From Marisediminitalea aggregata (lineage in GTDB: Bacteria > Pseudomonadota > Gammaproteobacteria > Enterobacterales > Alteromonadaceae): DNA of 64,000 nucleotides. Both the position numbers and the translations under genes were made by a program. Position 1 is the first letter of the stretch, and every line of letters starts with the position of its first letter. Below are positions 57,558 to 64,000 of this stretch, one piece after another. The notes below the pieces were generated by a model. It did no database searches. It saw only the letters and a program-made list of their open reading frames with translations, and had not been told where the DNA came from. The stretch lies in NCBI RefSeq assembly GCF_900129565.1, contig NZ_FQWD01000002.1:124001-188000 (forward strand), read 5' to 3'.

Positions 57558-58382
57558 TTATCCCAGAAGCGACAACGCTGTCTGTGGACGCTGGTTAGCC
57601 TGACTCAGTACAGAAACAGACGCCTGCTGAATAATCTGGTTTCGTGTTAATTCTGCAGTTTCTGCGGCAAAGTCAGTATCACGAATACGTGAACGTGCGC
57701 CTGACAGGTTCTCAGAAATACTACTTAAGTTACGAATAGTAGATTGGAAACGGTTTTGCAAGGCACCTAATGACGCACGTTGCGCACCGACTGAAGAAAT
57801 CGCTGTATCTACTGCTGTTAACGCTGCTGAAGCACCTGTGATAGATGACACGGAAACCGTACCTACACCCAGACCTGAAGCACCGAAACCACCAGAACGA
57901 GACAGGTTTACAGAGATTGTTTGACCACCGTTAGCACCAATCAGGAATTTTGAAGAGAAACCACCCGTCAATAAATCAACACCCGCGAACTGGGTATCGG
58001 TAGATACACGAGAAATTTCTGCAACCAAGGCTGTTACTTCTTGTTGCAGTGCAACGCGGTCAGCTGAGCTGTTGATACCGTTTTGAGACTGAACCGCCAA
58101 CTGGCGAATACGCTGCAAGCTGGTTGTTACCTCTGACAAAGCACCTTCCGCCGTTTGCGTTAACGAAATCGCATCGTTTGCGTTACGTACGGCTTGGTTC
58201 AGACCCTGGACCTGCGTAGTCAGACGATCTGAGATTTGCAGACCCGCTGCGTCATCAGCAGCACTGTTGATACGGAAACCTGATGACAAGCGCTCAAATG
58301 ATGTACTTAGCTTATTACTGACATCGAATAACTGACGCTGTGCATTCAGGGCCGAGACGTTTGTATTTACATATAAAGACAT
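57558..58382 (-). CDS. Flagellin A (subtype 1)
   Basis: A 274-residue minimal flagellin: [19 protein letters not shown] at the start, [19 protein letters not shown], and the C-terminal [18 protein letters not shown]. It has D0/D1 domains only; the variable centre (about 165-195) includes the Ser-rich GVGTVSVSS, a likely surface and glycan-bearing part. Its C-terminal helix reads [10 protein letters not shown], a feature shared with flagellin D but not B or C. A sigma-28 promoter lies at 58547-58573, leaving a leader of about 158 bases. Confidence 0.96.
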   Translation of the reverse strand: MSLYVNTNVSALNAQRQLFDVSNKLSTSFERLSSGFRINSAADDAAGLQISDRLTTQVQGLNQAVRNANDAISLTQTAEGALSEVTTSLQRIRQLAVQSQNGINSSADRVALQQEVTALVAEISRVSTDTQFAGVDLLTGGFSSKFLIGANGGQTISVNLSRSGGFGASGLGVGTVSVSSITGASAALTAVDTAISSVGAQRASLGALQNRFQSTIRNLSSISENLSGARSRIRDTDFAAETAELTRNQIIQQASVSVLSQANQRPQTALSLLG

Positions 58383-58546
58383 TATCTAACCTCCTGGGGT
58401 TTCAGCTAGTTGAATTCAGTGAATTCTGCTAAACTAAAACCTTACGTACCTGATTCAGCGGACTGATATCCAGCTAAACCACCTCATATTTGTAGCGCCC
58501 TCCGGCGACTACGCAATTCATAGAATGAATTACCCCTCAACTATAG

Positions 58547-58573
58547 GTATCGGCCATTCCTTGAGTTTCTTTA
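58547..58573 (-). promoter_or_regulatory. sigma-28 promoter of flagellin A
   Basis: The minus strand reads TAAAGAAA, an 11-base spacer and GCCGATAC: five of five core -35 bases and seven of eight -10 bases of the FliA consensus. An A/T-rich tract lies directly upstream. Confidence 0.8.
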
Positions 58574-59266
58574 GTTTTTTTTCTAACTTTTTTTAAATTA
58601 TTTTTAAACCGCTGTTTTGTAACAGTTTTTATCTTGTTTTTTTATAACCTAACACACTAAAGCGCTTAAAATGCCGGTACAAAAATGCGCAATTAGCGTG
58701 GAAACGCTATCGCGAAATGTGCTGTTAAATGAGCGGATGAGTAAAAACAAAGTCAATGGACGTCGTCTGATGACTTGTCTGTTCTTTTTGTTCTGTTGGC
58801 GCTTATTCAGCACAGCACGTTTAAGCAATTGGTGGTTCGACGTCGCCGATCCAATTATCAGCCTGGTAAAATTATCAATGCATAAACAAGGCAGCTTGAT
58901 GCTGGGTAAATATTCAATGGGTGCGGGAACGATAAAGTAATTAAAAAGTGTTTGCTGAGACAGTAAGTAATTCAATTAGCGGCAATAAATCGCCAGCTCA
59001 TATTTGCCATGTGGCAATGCCTGTTCATTGGCAAAGGTAAATGTAGCAATCAGTCATCGTGATAGTGACCGGATGTTTGGCGTATTTTTCTGCTCGGAGT
59101 GTAATAGTGATTGCCTCAAAAAAGCCGCTAGTCATGCGAGGCAAAAGGGTGTGGACAGGAACAGACGCAGAAAAAGTAAAAATATTAATGTGTCAAAAAA
59201 ACGTTGGCACAGGATTTGTATGATAGGAATCTGTAAGTTGACTGGTGATGATTCGGCGATAAGAAT
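58574..59266. other. Gene-free, A/T-rich stretch between flagellins A and B
   Basis: I see no supported gene here. Plus-strand open frames (for example 58671-58940 and one starting at 59004) have no ribosome site, no recognisable motif, and in one case run through the flagellin B terminator into its coding region. The first 60 bases are very A/T-rich and may act as an upstream element for the flagellin A promoter. A small AGCGT/ACGCT hairpin lies near 58696. Confidence 0.5.
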
Positions 59267-59298
59267 AAAAAAGGCCGGGTCTAAAAGGCGACCCGGCC
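59267..59298 (-). terminator. Terminator after flagellin B
   Basis: On the minus strand a nine-base-pair GC-rich stem (GGCCGGGTC/GACCCGGCC) with an eight-base loop runs into TTTTTT. It lies about 200 bases beyond the stop at 59499. The 3' leader between them holds a further hairpin (about 59428-59446). This gives a long 3' untranslated region. Confidence 0.9.
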
Positions 59299-59498
59299 AA
59301 CTTGCTCACGTTAGGAGTTTGAGCAAATTCGGTTTCTGCTGGCTGGCAGGATTAGTAGAAATATACTGGCCTCTCAACCTTAAATTCTACACTCTCAGTT
59401 CTGTTAGTCGGCGTTTTCTTCCCTTTATTGGTGGCCTTTCGGCCGCCATCCTTGGCTGGGGTTGGCCTCTCAGTTCCACCCTCTCTTTGTATTCAAGT

Positions 59499-60326
59499 TT
59501 AGCCTAATAACGACAATGCTGCTTGTGGTCGCTGATTGGCCTGTCCCAGTATGGTTGTGCTTGCTTGCTGGATAATTTGCCAGCGGGTAAGTTGTGCCGT
59601 TTCGGTGGCAAAATCTGTATCTCTGATGCGAGATCTTGCCGCTGAGACGTTTTCAGAAATACTGCTCAGGTTCCGAATCGTTGACTGAAAGCGGTTTTGA
59701 ATTGCACCGAGATCGGCACGTTTCGCATCGATAATTGAAATTGCTGTATCTACGGTAGTGAGCGCAGCAGATGCCCCTGCGGCAGATACTACCGTTAAAT
59801 CTGTTCCATTGGTAAGACCTGAAAACCCGAAGCCACCGTTACGCGAAATATTAACGCTAATATACTGACCGGCATTTGCCCCCACCAGGAATGCTGCTGA
59901 ATAGGCTCCTGACAAAATATCGACGCCACCAAACTGCGTGGTAGATGCAACACGTGAAATTTCCGTTTTCAGTGCTGAGACTTCTTTCTGCAGTGCCAGT
60001 CTGTCTGACGACGAGTTAATACCGTTCTGGGACTGGATAGCCAGCACCCGTATACGTTGTAAAGCCGTTGTTATTTCCGACATTGCGCCTTCGGCGGTCT
60101 GAGCAAGAGAAATCCCGTCATTCGCGTTTCGTACCGCCTGGTCGAGCCCCATCACCTGACTGGTCATCCGGTCTGAGATTTGCAAACCTGCAGCATCATC
60201 TGCAGCTGAATTTATGCGGAAGCCCGAGGATAAACGCTGAAACGCGGTATCCAGACCATTTGAAGAGGTAAACAGTTGTCGGCGTGCATTTAACGACGAC
60301 ACATTGGTGTTAACGTATAGACTCAT
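59499..60326 (-). CDS. Flagellin B (subtype 2)
   Basis: A 275-residue minimal flagellin beginning [19 protein letters not shown] and ending [18 protein letters not shown]. It belongs with flagellin C: both have [24 protein letters not shown] and the C-terminal [11 protein letters not shown]. Its promoter is unclear: no sigma-28 element was found upstream. A weak minus-strand sigma-54-like site (AGGCATTTGCCAAGCA, 60455-60470) is the only candidate. Confidence 0.96.
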   Translation of the reverse strand: MSLYVNTNVSSLNARRQLFTSSNGLDTAFQRLSSGFRINSAADDAAGLQISDRMTSQVMGLDQAVRNANDGISLAQTAEGAMSEITTALQRIRVLAIQSQNGINSSSDRLALQKEVSALKTEISRVASTTQFGGVDILSGAYSAAFLVGANAGQYISVNISRNGGFGFSGLTNGTDLTVVSAAGASAALTTVDTAISIIDAKRADLGAIQNRFQSTIRNLSSISENVSAARSRIRDTDFATETAQLTRWQIIQQASTTILGQANQRPQAALSLLG

Positions 60327-60403
60327 GGATTTCTCCTAACAGTTAAAGTAAGCGTTGTATTTTTTGTTGTTATCAACGCAGTTTAAAATTCACTTCAACG
60401 TGT

Positions 60404-60419
60404 TGGCACAGCCTATGCA
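60404..60419 (+). promoter_or_regulatory. Plus-strand sigma-54-like promoter in the flagellin B/C gap
   Basis: TGGCACAGCCTATGCA has the intact -24 half TGGCAC, a TGCA -12 half and exact GG-N10-GC spacing. It points away from flagellin B, antisense to the flagellin transcripts. The predicted start near 60430 coincides with the foot of a perfect hairpin. Confidence 0.4.
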
Positions 60420-60429
60420 TTATCTTTCG

Positions 60430-60705
60430 CGTCAGTGATAAAAAACTGACGCTTTGCTTGGCAAATGCCTGGTTAAGCAGCGCTAAACTGAGCAAAAGCT
60501 CTTGCTGGCGGCAGGTATGATGTTCAGACCTCATACCTCTCACTACCTCCTGGCTTCATTCCTGTCAGTCAGCAGCTTTAGCACAGCACAAAAACCCCAG
60601 GGTTTTAATTTAGTTTGCTTAAACACGTTGTCTTGCAAAAAAACACTCTACTCACCGGTCGATTGCAGTCTGCCCCCACATATTGCAACTCGACCGTTTT
60701 TCTTA
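60430..60705 (+). ncRNA. Candidate intergenic small RNA, about 275 nt
   Basis: Predicted only. Transcription from the sigma-54-like promoter would begin at a GCGTCAGT/ACTGACGC stem with an A-rich loop (60429-60452). It would end at a 12-base-pair, single-bulge hairpin (CGGTCGA...TCGACCG, 60656-60696) followed by TTTTTCTTATTTT. No open frame with a ribosome site is contained. The end hairpin could instead belong to the 3' end of flagellin C on the other strand, although the T-run sits on the plus side. Confidence 0.3.
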
Positions 60706-60753
60706 TTTTCTACTCATCGTTATTCGATTATCGACTGCAGTCTGCCCCCGCAT
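60659..60753. repeat. Two copies of a 23-base motif, 72 bases apart
   Basis: TCGATTGCAGTCTGCCCCCACAT-type copies lie at 60659-60681 and 60731-60753, differing at two positions. The second contains the palindrome GACTGCAGTC. The first forms part of the terminator-like hairpin. I know no family for this motif. Confidence 0.7.
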
Positions 60754-60790
60754 TTGTACAGTCTTGAGCATCATCATGCGTTCACTCTGA

Positions 60791-61618
60791 TTATTGCAGT
60801 AGCTGCAATGCCGCTTGTGGACGCTGATTTGCCTGGCTAAGTACCGTAGTACTGGCCTGCTGGATAATCTGCCAGCGTGTCAGTTCTGCCGTTTCGGTGG
60901 CAAAATCTGTATCCCGAATTCGTGACCGTGCAGCCGACGCATTCTCGGAAATATTACTTAAGTTTCTGATAGTTGACTGAAACCGGTTTTGTACCGCACC
61001 CAGGTCTGCCCGCTTGGCATCGATAGCAGAAATTGCCGCATCGATAACTGGTAGCGTTGCTGAAGCCTGTCCAGCTGTCAGTACACTGGCGTCATACCCG
61101 TTGGTAAGACCAGAGAAACCGTAACCGCCCGTACGAGACAAGTTAAAACTGATAAACTGGCCCGCTTGAGCTCCCACCAGGAATGCGGTAGAGAATGACC
61201 CTGTCAAAATATCGCCACCAGCAAACTGTGACGTTGCCGCGATACGGCTAATTTCCAGTTTCAGTGCTGATACTTCTTTTTGAAGTGCTAAGCGGTCTGC
61301 AGACGTATTGATACCGTTTTGAGCCTGAATAGCCAATACCCGGATACGTTGTAGTGCAGTGGTAATTTCTTGCATGGCGCCTTCAGCAACCTGAGCAAGA
61401 GAAATGCCGTCATTGGCATTACGAACAGCCTGATCAAGACCCATAATTTGAGACGTGATCCGATCTGATATTTGCAATCCAGCCGCGTCATCTTTGGCGC
61501 TGTTGATCCGGAAACCGGAAGACAAACGCTCAAAAGCGGTACTCAACTGCAAATTTGAGGTAAATAGTTGCCGCTGAGCATTCAGCGACGACACATTCGT
61601 GCTAACATATAAGCTCAT
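60791..61618 (-). CDS. Flagellin C (subtype 2)
   Basis: A 275-residue minimal flagellin starting [19 protein letters not shown] and ending [18 protein letters not shown]; the final Gln replaces the usual Gly. Closest to flagellin B. The variable part (about 165-195) reads [18 protein letters not shown] sigma-28-like promoter with a 12-base spacer lies at 61764-61791. Confidence 0.96.
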   Translation of the reverse strand: MSLYVSTNVSSLNAQRQLFTSNLQLSTAFERLSSGFRINSAKDDAAGLQISDRITSQIMGLDQAVRNANDGISLAQVAEGAMQEITTALQRIRVLAIQAQNGINTSADRLALQKEVSALKLEISRIAATSQFAGGDILTGSFSTAFLVGAQAGQFISFNLSRTGGYGFSGLTNGYDASVLTAGQASATLPVIDAAISAIDAKRADLGAVQNRFQSTIRNLSNISENASAARSRIRDTDFATETAELTRWQIIQQASTTVLSQANQRPQAALQLLQ

Positions 61619-61763
61619 TTTGTAATCTCCTAACGATTTTGTATTACCCAGGTTTTTATTGTTTTTGTTAACCTGGTTTGGCCGATCATGTTGTTGTTAT
61701 TGGGGCGATCAGCCTGGCACTTTTGCGTATTTATTATTTTTATTCGCAGTGCCTTTGTAATAG

Positions 61764-61791
61764 TTATCGTGCAGGCAGGAGAAATCCTTTA
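61764..61791 (-). promoter_or_regulatory. sigma-28-like promoter of flagellin C
   Basis: The minus strand reads TAAAGGAT, a 12-base spacer and CACGATAA. The -35 is good; the -10 differs from GCCGATAA at two positions, and the spacer is one base long. The leader would be about 139 bases, similar to flagellins A and D. Confidence 0.5.
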
Positions 61792-61849
61792 GCCTTTTTT
61801 TACTAAATTTTTTTAAGCTTATTTTTCAGTTAGTTAGAAGCAATAAAGC

Positions 61850-61881
61850 GCCGGACTTTCGTCCGGCTTTTGCTCTTTTTT
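61850..61881 (+). terminator. GC hairpin with plus-strand T-run between flagellins C and D
   Basis: GCCGGAC-TTTC-GTCCGGC followed by TTTTGCTCTTTTTT is a classic intrinsic terminator on the plus strand. On the minus strand, where flagellin D ends about 85 bases upstream, the same hairpin is followed by GCTTTATT only. It may serve flagellin D weakly, or stop antisense transcription. Confidence 0.65.
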
Positions 61882-61967
61882 GAGAGAGTGAGCTTACTCT
61901 CTGCTGTCAGGTGGATACCTGGTTCACTACCTCCTGGCCCCATTCCCTGACTTAGGAATCATTACGA

Positions 61968-62792
61968 TTAACCTAATAACTGCAACGCGCTTTGCGGACG
62001 CTGATTCGCCTGCGACAATACCGTGGTACTTGCCTGCTGGATAATCTGGTTACGCGTCAGAGCAGCAGTTTCTGCAGCAAAGTCCGTATCTTTGATACGT
62101 GAACGTGCACCAGAAACGTTTTCAGAGATATTGCTCAGGTTACGAATAGTAGATTGGAAGCGGTTTTGTAACGCACCTAACTGAGCGCGCTGTGCACCTA
62201 TCGCTGAGATTGCAGTATCAACGGAGGTTAACGCAGCTGATGCAGCAGCAAACGATGATACAGACACAGAGCCTACACCAAGACCCGATGCACCAAAGCC
62301 ACCACTACGAGACAGGTTTACAGAGATGGTTTGGCCACCATTGGCGCCTACCAGGAAGTTTGCAGAGTAACCGCCGGTCAGAATGTCCAATCCACCGAAC
62401 TGGGTATCAGTTGAAATACGAGACAATTCACTGATCAGAGCATTCACTTCCTGCTGAAGCGCAACGCGGTCTGCAGACGAGTTGATGCCGTTTTGTGACT
62501 GTACAGCAAGCTGACGGATACGCTGTAATGCGTTTGTCGTTTCTGCCAGGGCACCTTCAGCGGTTTGCGTTAATGAAATGGCGTCGTTGGCATTTCGCAC
62601 GGCTTGGTTCAGACCTTGGATCTGAGAAGTCATACGATCGGTAATTTGCAGACCTGCCGCATCGTCAGACGCACGGTTAATGCGGAATCCTGATGACAGA
62701 CGCTCGAAAGACGTGCTCAAAGCATTAGAAACATCGAACAACTGGCGTTGCGCGTTTATTGCAGACACGTTGGTATTGACGTACAAAGACAT
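61968..62792 (-). CDS. Flagellin D (subtype 1)
   Basis: A 274-residue minimal flagellin, [19 protein letters not shown] to [18 protein letters not shown]. It is very close to flagellin A over its whole length, including the shared [11 protein letters not shown] and VSVSS of the variable region and [10 protein letters not shown]. It is the farthest from fliD. A strong sigma-28 promoter lies at 62911-62937. Confidence 0.96.
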   Translation of the reverse strand: MSLYVNTNVSAINAQRQLFDVSNALSTSFERLSSGFRINRASDDAAGLQITDRMTSQIQGLNQAVRNANDAISLTQTAEGALAETTNALQRIRQLAVQSQNGINSSADRVALQQEVNALISELSRISTDTQFGGLDILTGGYSANFLVGANGGQTISVNLSRSGGFGASGLGVGSVSVSSFAAASAALTSVDTAISAIGAQRAQLGALQNRFQSTIRNLSNISENVSGARSRIKDTDFAAETAALTRNQIIQQASTTVLSQANQRPQSALQLLG

Positions 62793-62910
62793 AAGTCTCT
62801 CCTACACTCTCAATCCAGCTAGAGCTGGCTGCCGGGATCCCCGGCGTTACATTGTATTAGTAGTCATCAAAACCTGAGGGGTAATTGATGAACTGGCTCT
62901 CTCAAGTCCT

Positions 62911-62937
62911 TTATCGACATTGTTGAAATTCCCTTTA
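62911..62937 (-). promoter_or_regulatory. sigma-28 promoter of flagellin D
   Basis: The minus strand reads TAAAGGGA, an 11-base spacer and GTCGATAA, with one mismatch in the -10. The predicted leader is about 112 bases. Confidence 0.78.
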
Positions 62938-63001
62938 ATAAAATTTTCAAAAAAACTTTAGTCGTCGATCTGAAGCGCTATACTGAGCCCGCATCATTTT
63001 T

Positions 63002-63028
63002 TCAAAGTAAAACCACAAGCCACGATAA
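63002..63028 (+). promoter_or_regulatory. Possible sigma-28-like promoter of the sialidase-like gene
   Basis: TCAAAGTA, an 11-base spacer and CACGATAA; the -10 is the same variant as before flagellin C. The predicted start is only about seven bases before the ATG at 63042, which would give a nearly leaderless message, so this is uncertain. Confidence 0.35.
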
Positions 63029-63041
63029 ACAGATAGAGTTA

Positions 63042-63989
63042 ATGTTGAATATTCAGTTAGATAACATAAAGCGAGTTTGCAGCGGGCACAGCCATAACGC
63101 ATTTGGTGATGCCGTCATGTTTGATGGCGATTTATTCATCAGTTATCGGTGTGGTAAGAGCCACATGAGTGAAGATGGCAAAATCGTCGTATTACAATGC
63201 ACGGTTACTGGCCAGCGAATATCCTGCCAGCAATTAGTATTGCCAGGATATGACTTGCGCGATCCTCATTTCACTAAGGTCCGTGACGGCAAGCTCATGC
63301 TCATAGCGCATACTCGCTCATCCGACGCTCATCCGGTGCCGGAAACCGTCAGTTGGTTTTCAAGGGGTAACAATACGTGGTCGGGCATTAGCTTCCCGGG
63401 CCCTAAGGGTTGGTGGTTGTGGCGTGCTGAAGAATTCAATGGAAAATGCTGGGGCTTGGGCTATTTACGCCAAGCTAATCAACTAAATTTATATTCGGGA
63501 AGCCTACGCGGTCGAATGGAAATCGCTAGCAATGAAGTACTCTCTCTGCGAAAACACGGTTTAGGCTACCCAAATGAAAGCGATCTTGCTTTTACTTCTG
63601 ATGGGCGACTCATTGCGGTGGTCCGCCGCGATGCCGACAGTTTTACCGCCCAACTCGGCATAAGTAAGTCGCCGTACCGTCGTTGGCAGTGGCAAGATCT
63701 GGGTGTGTATATTGGCGGGCCGGTCATGCATTTACTGAATGATGATACCGCTCTTGTCGCAGGACGAAGCTGGGATGGCAAAGCCTTGCATACCCGATTA
63801 TGGCTGTTAGACACTGTTACAGGCAAACTTACTACGCTAGCCGTGTTGCCCAGTGGGGGTGACAACGGCTACCCCGGCCTTACTATTCATGACAACACAC
63901 TACTCATGAGTTACTACTCGTCGCATATCGACAACCAAAGCCGCATGTACCTTGCCACTTTTAGCTTAGCTAACAAAAATCAGAGGTAG
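63042..63989 (+). CDS. Sialidase-like beta-propeller protein, cytosolic
   Basis: A 315-residue protein resembling the non-viral sialidase/BNR superfamily: SYRCGKSHMSEDGKIVVL (about 34-51, with the arginine expected in the active site), GYDLRDPHF (about 69-77), an NESDLAF segment and a C-terminal GGDNGYPGL. No signal peptide, so it would act in the cytoplasm. It diverges from flagellin D, 249 bases apart. It could remove or bind a nonulosonic acid such as pseudaminic acid; other glycosidase roles are equally possible. AGAG lies four bases before the ATG. The window ends just past its stop. Confidence 0.6.
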   Translation: MLNIQLDNIKRVCSGHSHNAFGDAVMFDGDLFISYRCGKSHMSEDGKIVVLQCTVTGQRISCQQLVLPGYDLRDPHFTKVRDGKLMLIAHTRSSDAHPVPETVSWFSRGNNTWSGISFPGPKGWWLWRAEEFNGKCWGLGYLRQANQLNLYSGSLRGRMEIASNEVLSLRKHGLGYPNESDLAFTSDGRLIAVVRRDADSFTAQLGISKSPYRRWQWQDLGVYIGGPVMHLLNDDTALVAGRSWDGKALHTRLWLLDTVTGKLTTLAVLPSGGDNGYPGLTIHDNTLLMSYYSSHIDNQSRMYLATFSLANKNQR

Positions 63990-64000
63990 TTAAACAGACT

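Larger units (their letters stand above)
60327..60790. other. Structured intergenic region between flagellins B and C
   Basis: These 464 bases hold no supported protein gene. They contain a plus-strand sigma-54-like promoter, a perfect eight-base-pair hairpin (60429-60452), a second inverted repeat (AGGTATGA/TCATACCT, about 60513-60538), a plus-oriented terminator-like hairpin (60656-60701) and a duplicated 23-base motif. Parts are listed separately. Confidence 0.6.
61619..61967. other. Intergenic region between flagellins C and D
   Basis: 349 bases without a gene. It contains the flagellin C leader and sigma-28-like promoter (61764-61791), an A/T-rich tract (about 61790-61835), a strong GC hairpin with a plus-side T-run (61850-61881) and a second AGAGAGT/ACTCTCT hairpin (about 61883-61902). 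The segment CACTACCTCCTGGC near 61925 recurs near 60538, downstream of a different flagellin. Confidence 0.6.

Noticed and set aside
58601..58660. Possible terminator in the T-rich stretch upstream of flagellin A
   Set aside because: T-runs without an adjacent GC-rich stem.
58671..58940. 89-codon plus-strand open frame between flagellins A and B
   Set aside because: No ribosome site, no recognisable domain, A/T-rich intergenic context; probably chance.
59004..59507. 167-codon plus-strand open frame
   Set aside because: It runs through the flagellin B terminator and into the flagellin B coding end on the other strand, and has no motif or ribosome site.
60455..60470. Minus-strand sigma-54 promoter for flagellin B (AGGCATTTGCCAAGCA)
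   Set aside because: Spacing is right but three of the conserved bases in each half do not fit well; kept only as a remark under flagellin B.
60502..60840. 112-codon plus-strand open frame in the flagellin B/C gap
   Set aside because: It overlaps the hairpins and the end of flagellin C antisense; no protein features.

Overview
The window is a gammaproteobacterial chromosome segment. Gene order and protein types (FlrABC regulators, fliE to fliR in one block, a pse locus between the regulators and fliDST, several short flagellins) suggest a marine Alteromonadales-type bacterium with sheathless or polar flagella. This is inferred from gene content only; no rRNA, tRNA, CRISPR, insertion sequence or transposase was seen.

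Layout. (1) 1-11908, minus strand: the export, basal-body and switch operon fliE-F-G-H-I-J-K-L-M-N-O-P-Q-R, with fliR cut by the window edge. Sigma-54 (-24/-12) promoters are readable before fliE and before fliK. (2) 12147-16309, minus: regulators flrC, flrB and flrA. A near-perfect sigma-54 promoter and a FleQ/FlrA-like box lie before flrBC. (3) 16574-17377, minus: a divergent orphan flagellin with a sigma-70-type promoter. (4) 17648-20888, plus: three sugar genes behind a good sigma-28 (FliA) promoter. (5) 20885-54525, minus: about 30 tightly packed, mostly overlapping genes for nucleotide-sugar synthesis, methylation, acyl modification and flagellin glycosylation. Read in transcription order it starts with pseB-C-F-I-G-H (CMP-pseudaminic acid). 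Then come an ACP/SDR/AMP-ligase set, a very large Maf-type flagellin glycosyltransferase, a LuxE/LuxC-like pair, an LtaS-like membrane phosphotransferase, HAD and methyltransferase multidomain proteins, a heptose-isomerase-like gene, two epimerase/dehydratases, two separate two-subunit thiamine-diphosphate (TPP) enzymes, three SDRs and several methyltransferases. (6) 54798-57460, minus: fliT-like, fliS, fliD and flaG. (7) 57558-62792, minus: four short flagellins in an A-B-B-A subtype order, with sigma-28 promoters before at least three. (8) 63042-63989, plus: a cytosolic sialidase-like beta-propeller diverging from the flagellins.

How it fits together. FlrA is expected to work with sigma-54 to switch on flrBC. 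FlrC then activates the sigma-54 promoters of the fliE and fliK blocks. FliA (outside the window) would fire the late promoters: the flagellins, and apparently also the sugar trio at 17648. The Maf protein would attach a pseudaminic-acid-type sugar to flagellin in the cytoplasm before export. The remaining island genes look like a pathway for a second, unusual sugar (heptose-like and/or carbon-branched, methylated) plus an ACP-borne acyl group. I do not recognise that combined pathway as a characterised system, and it is the best candidate for undescribed biology here. A second candidate is a possible small RNA between two flagellin genes, with a sigma-54-like promoter and a terminator.
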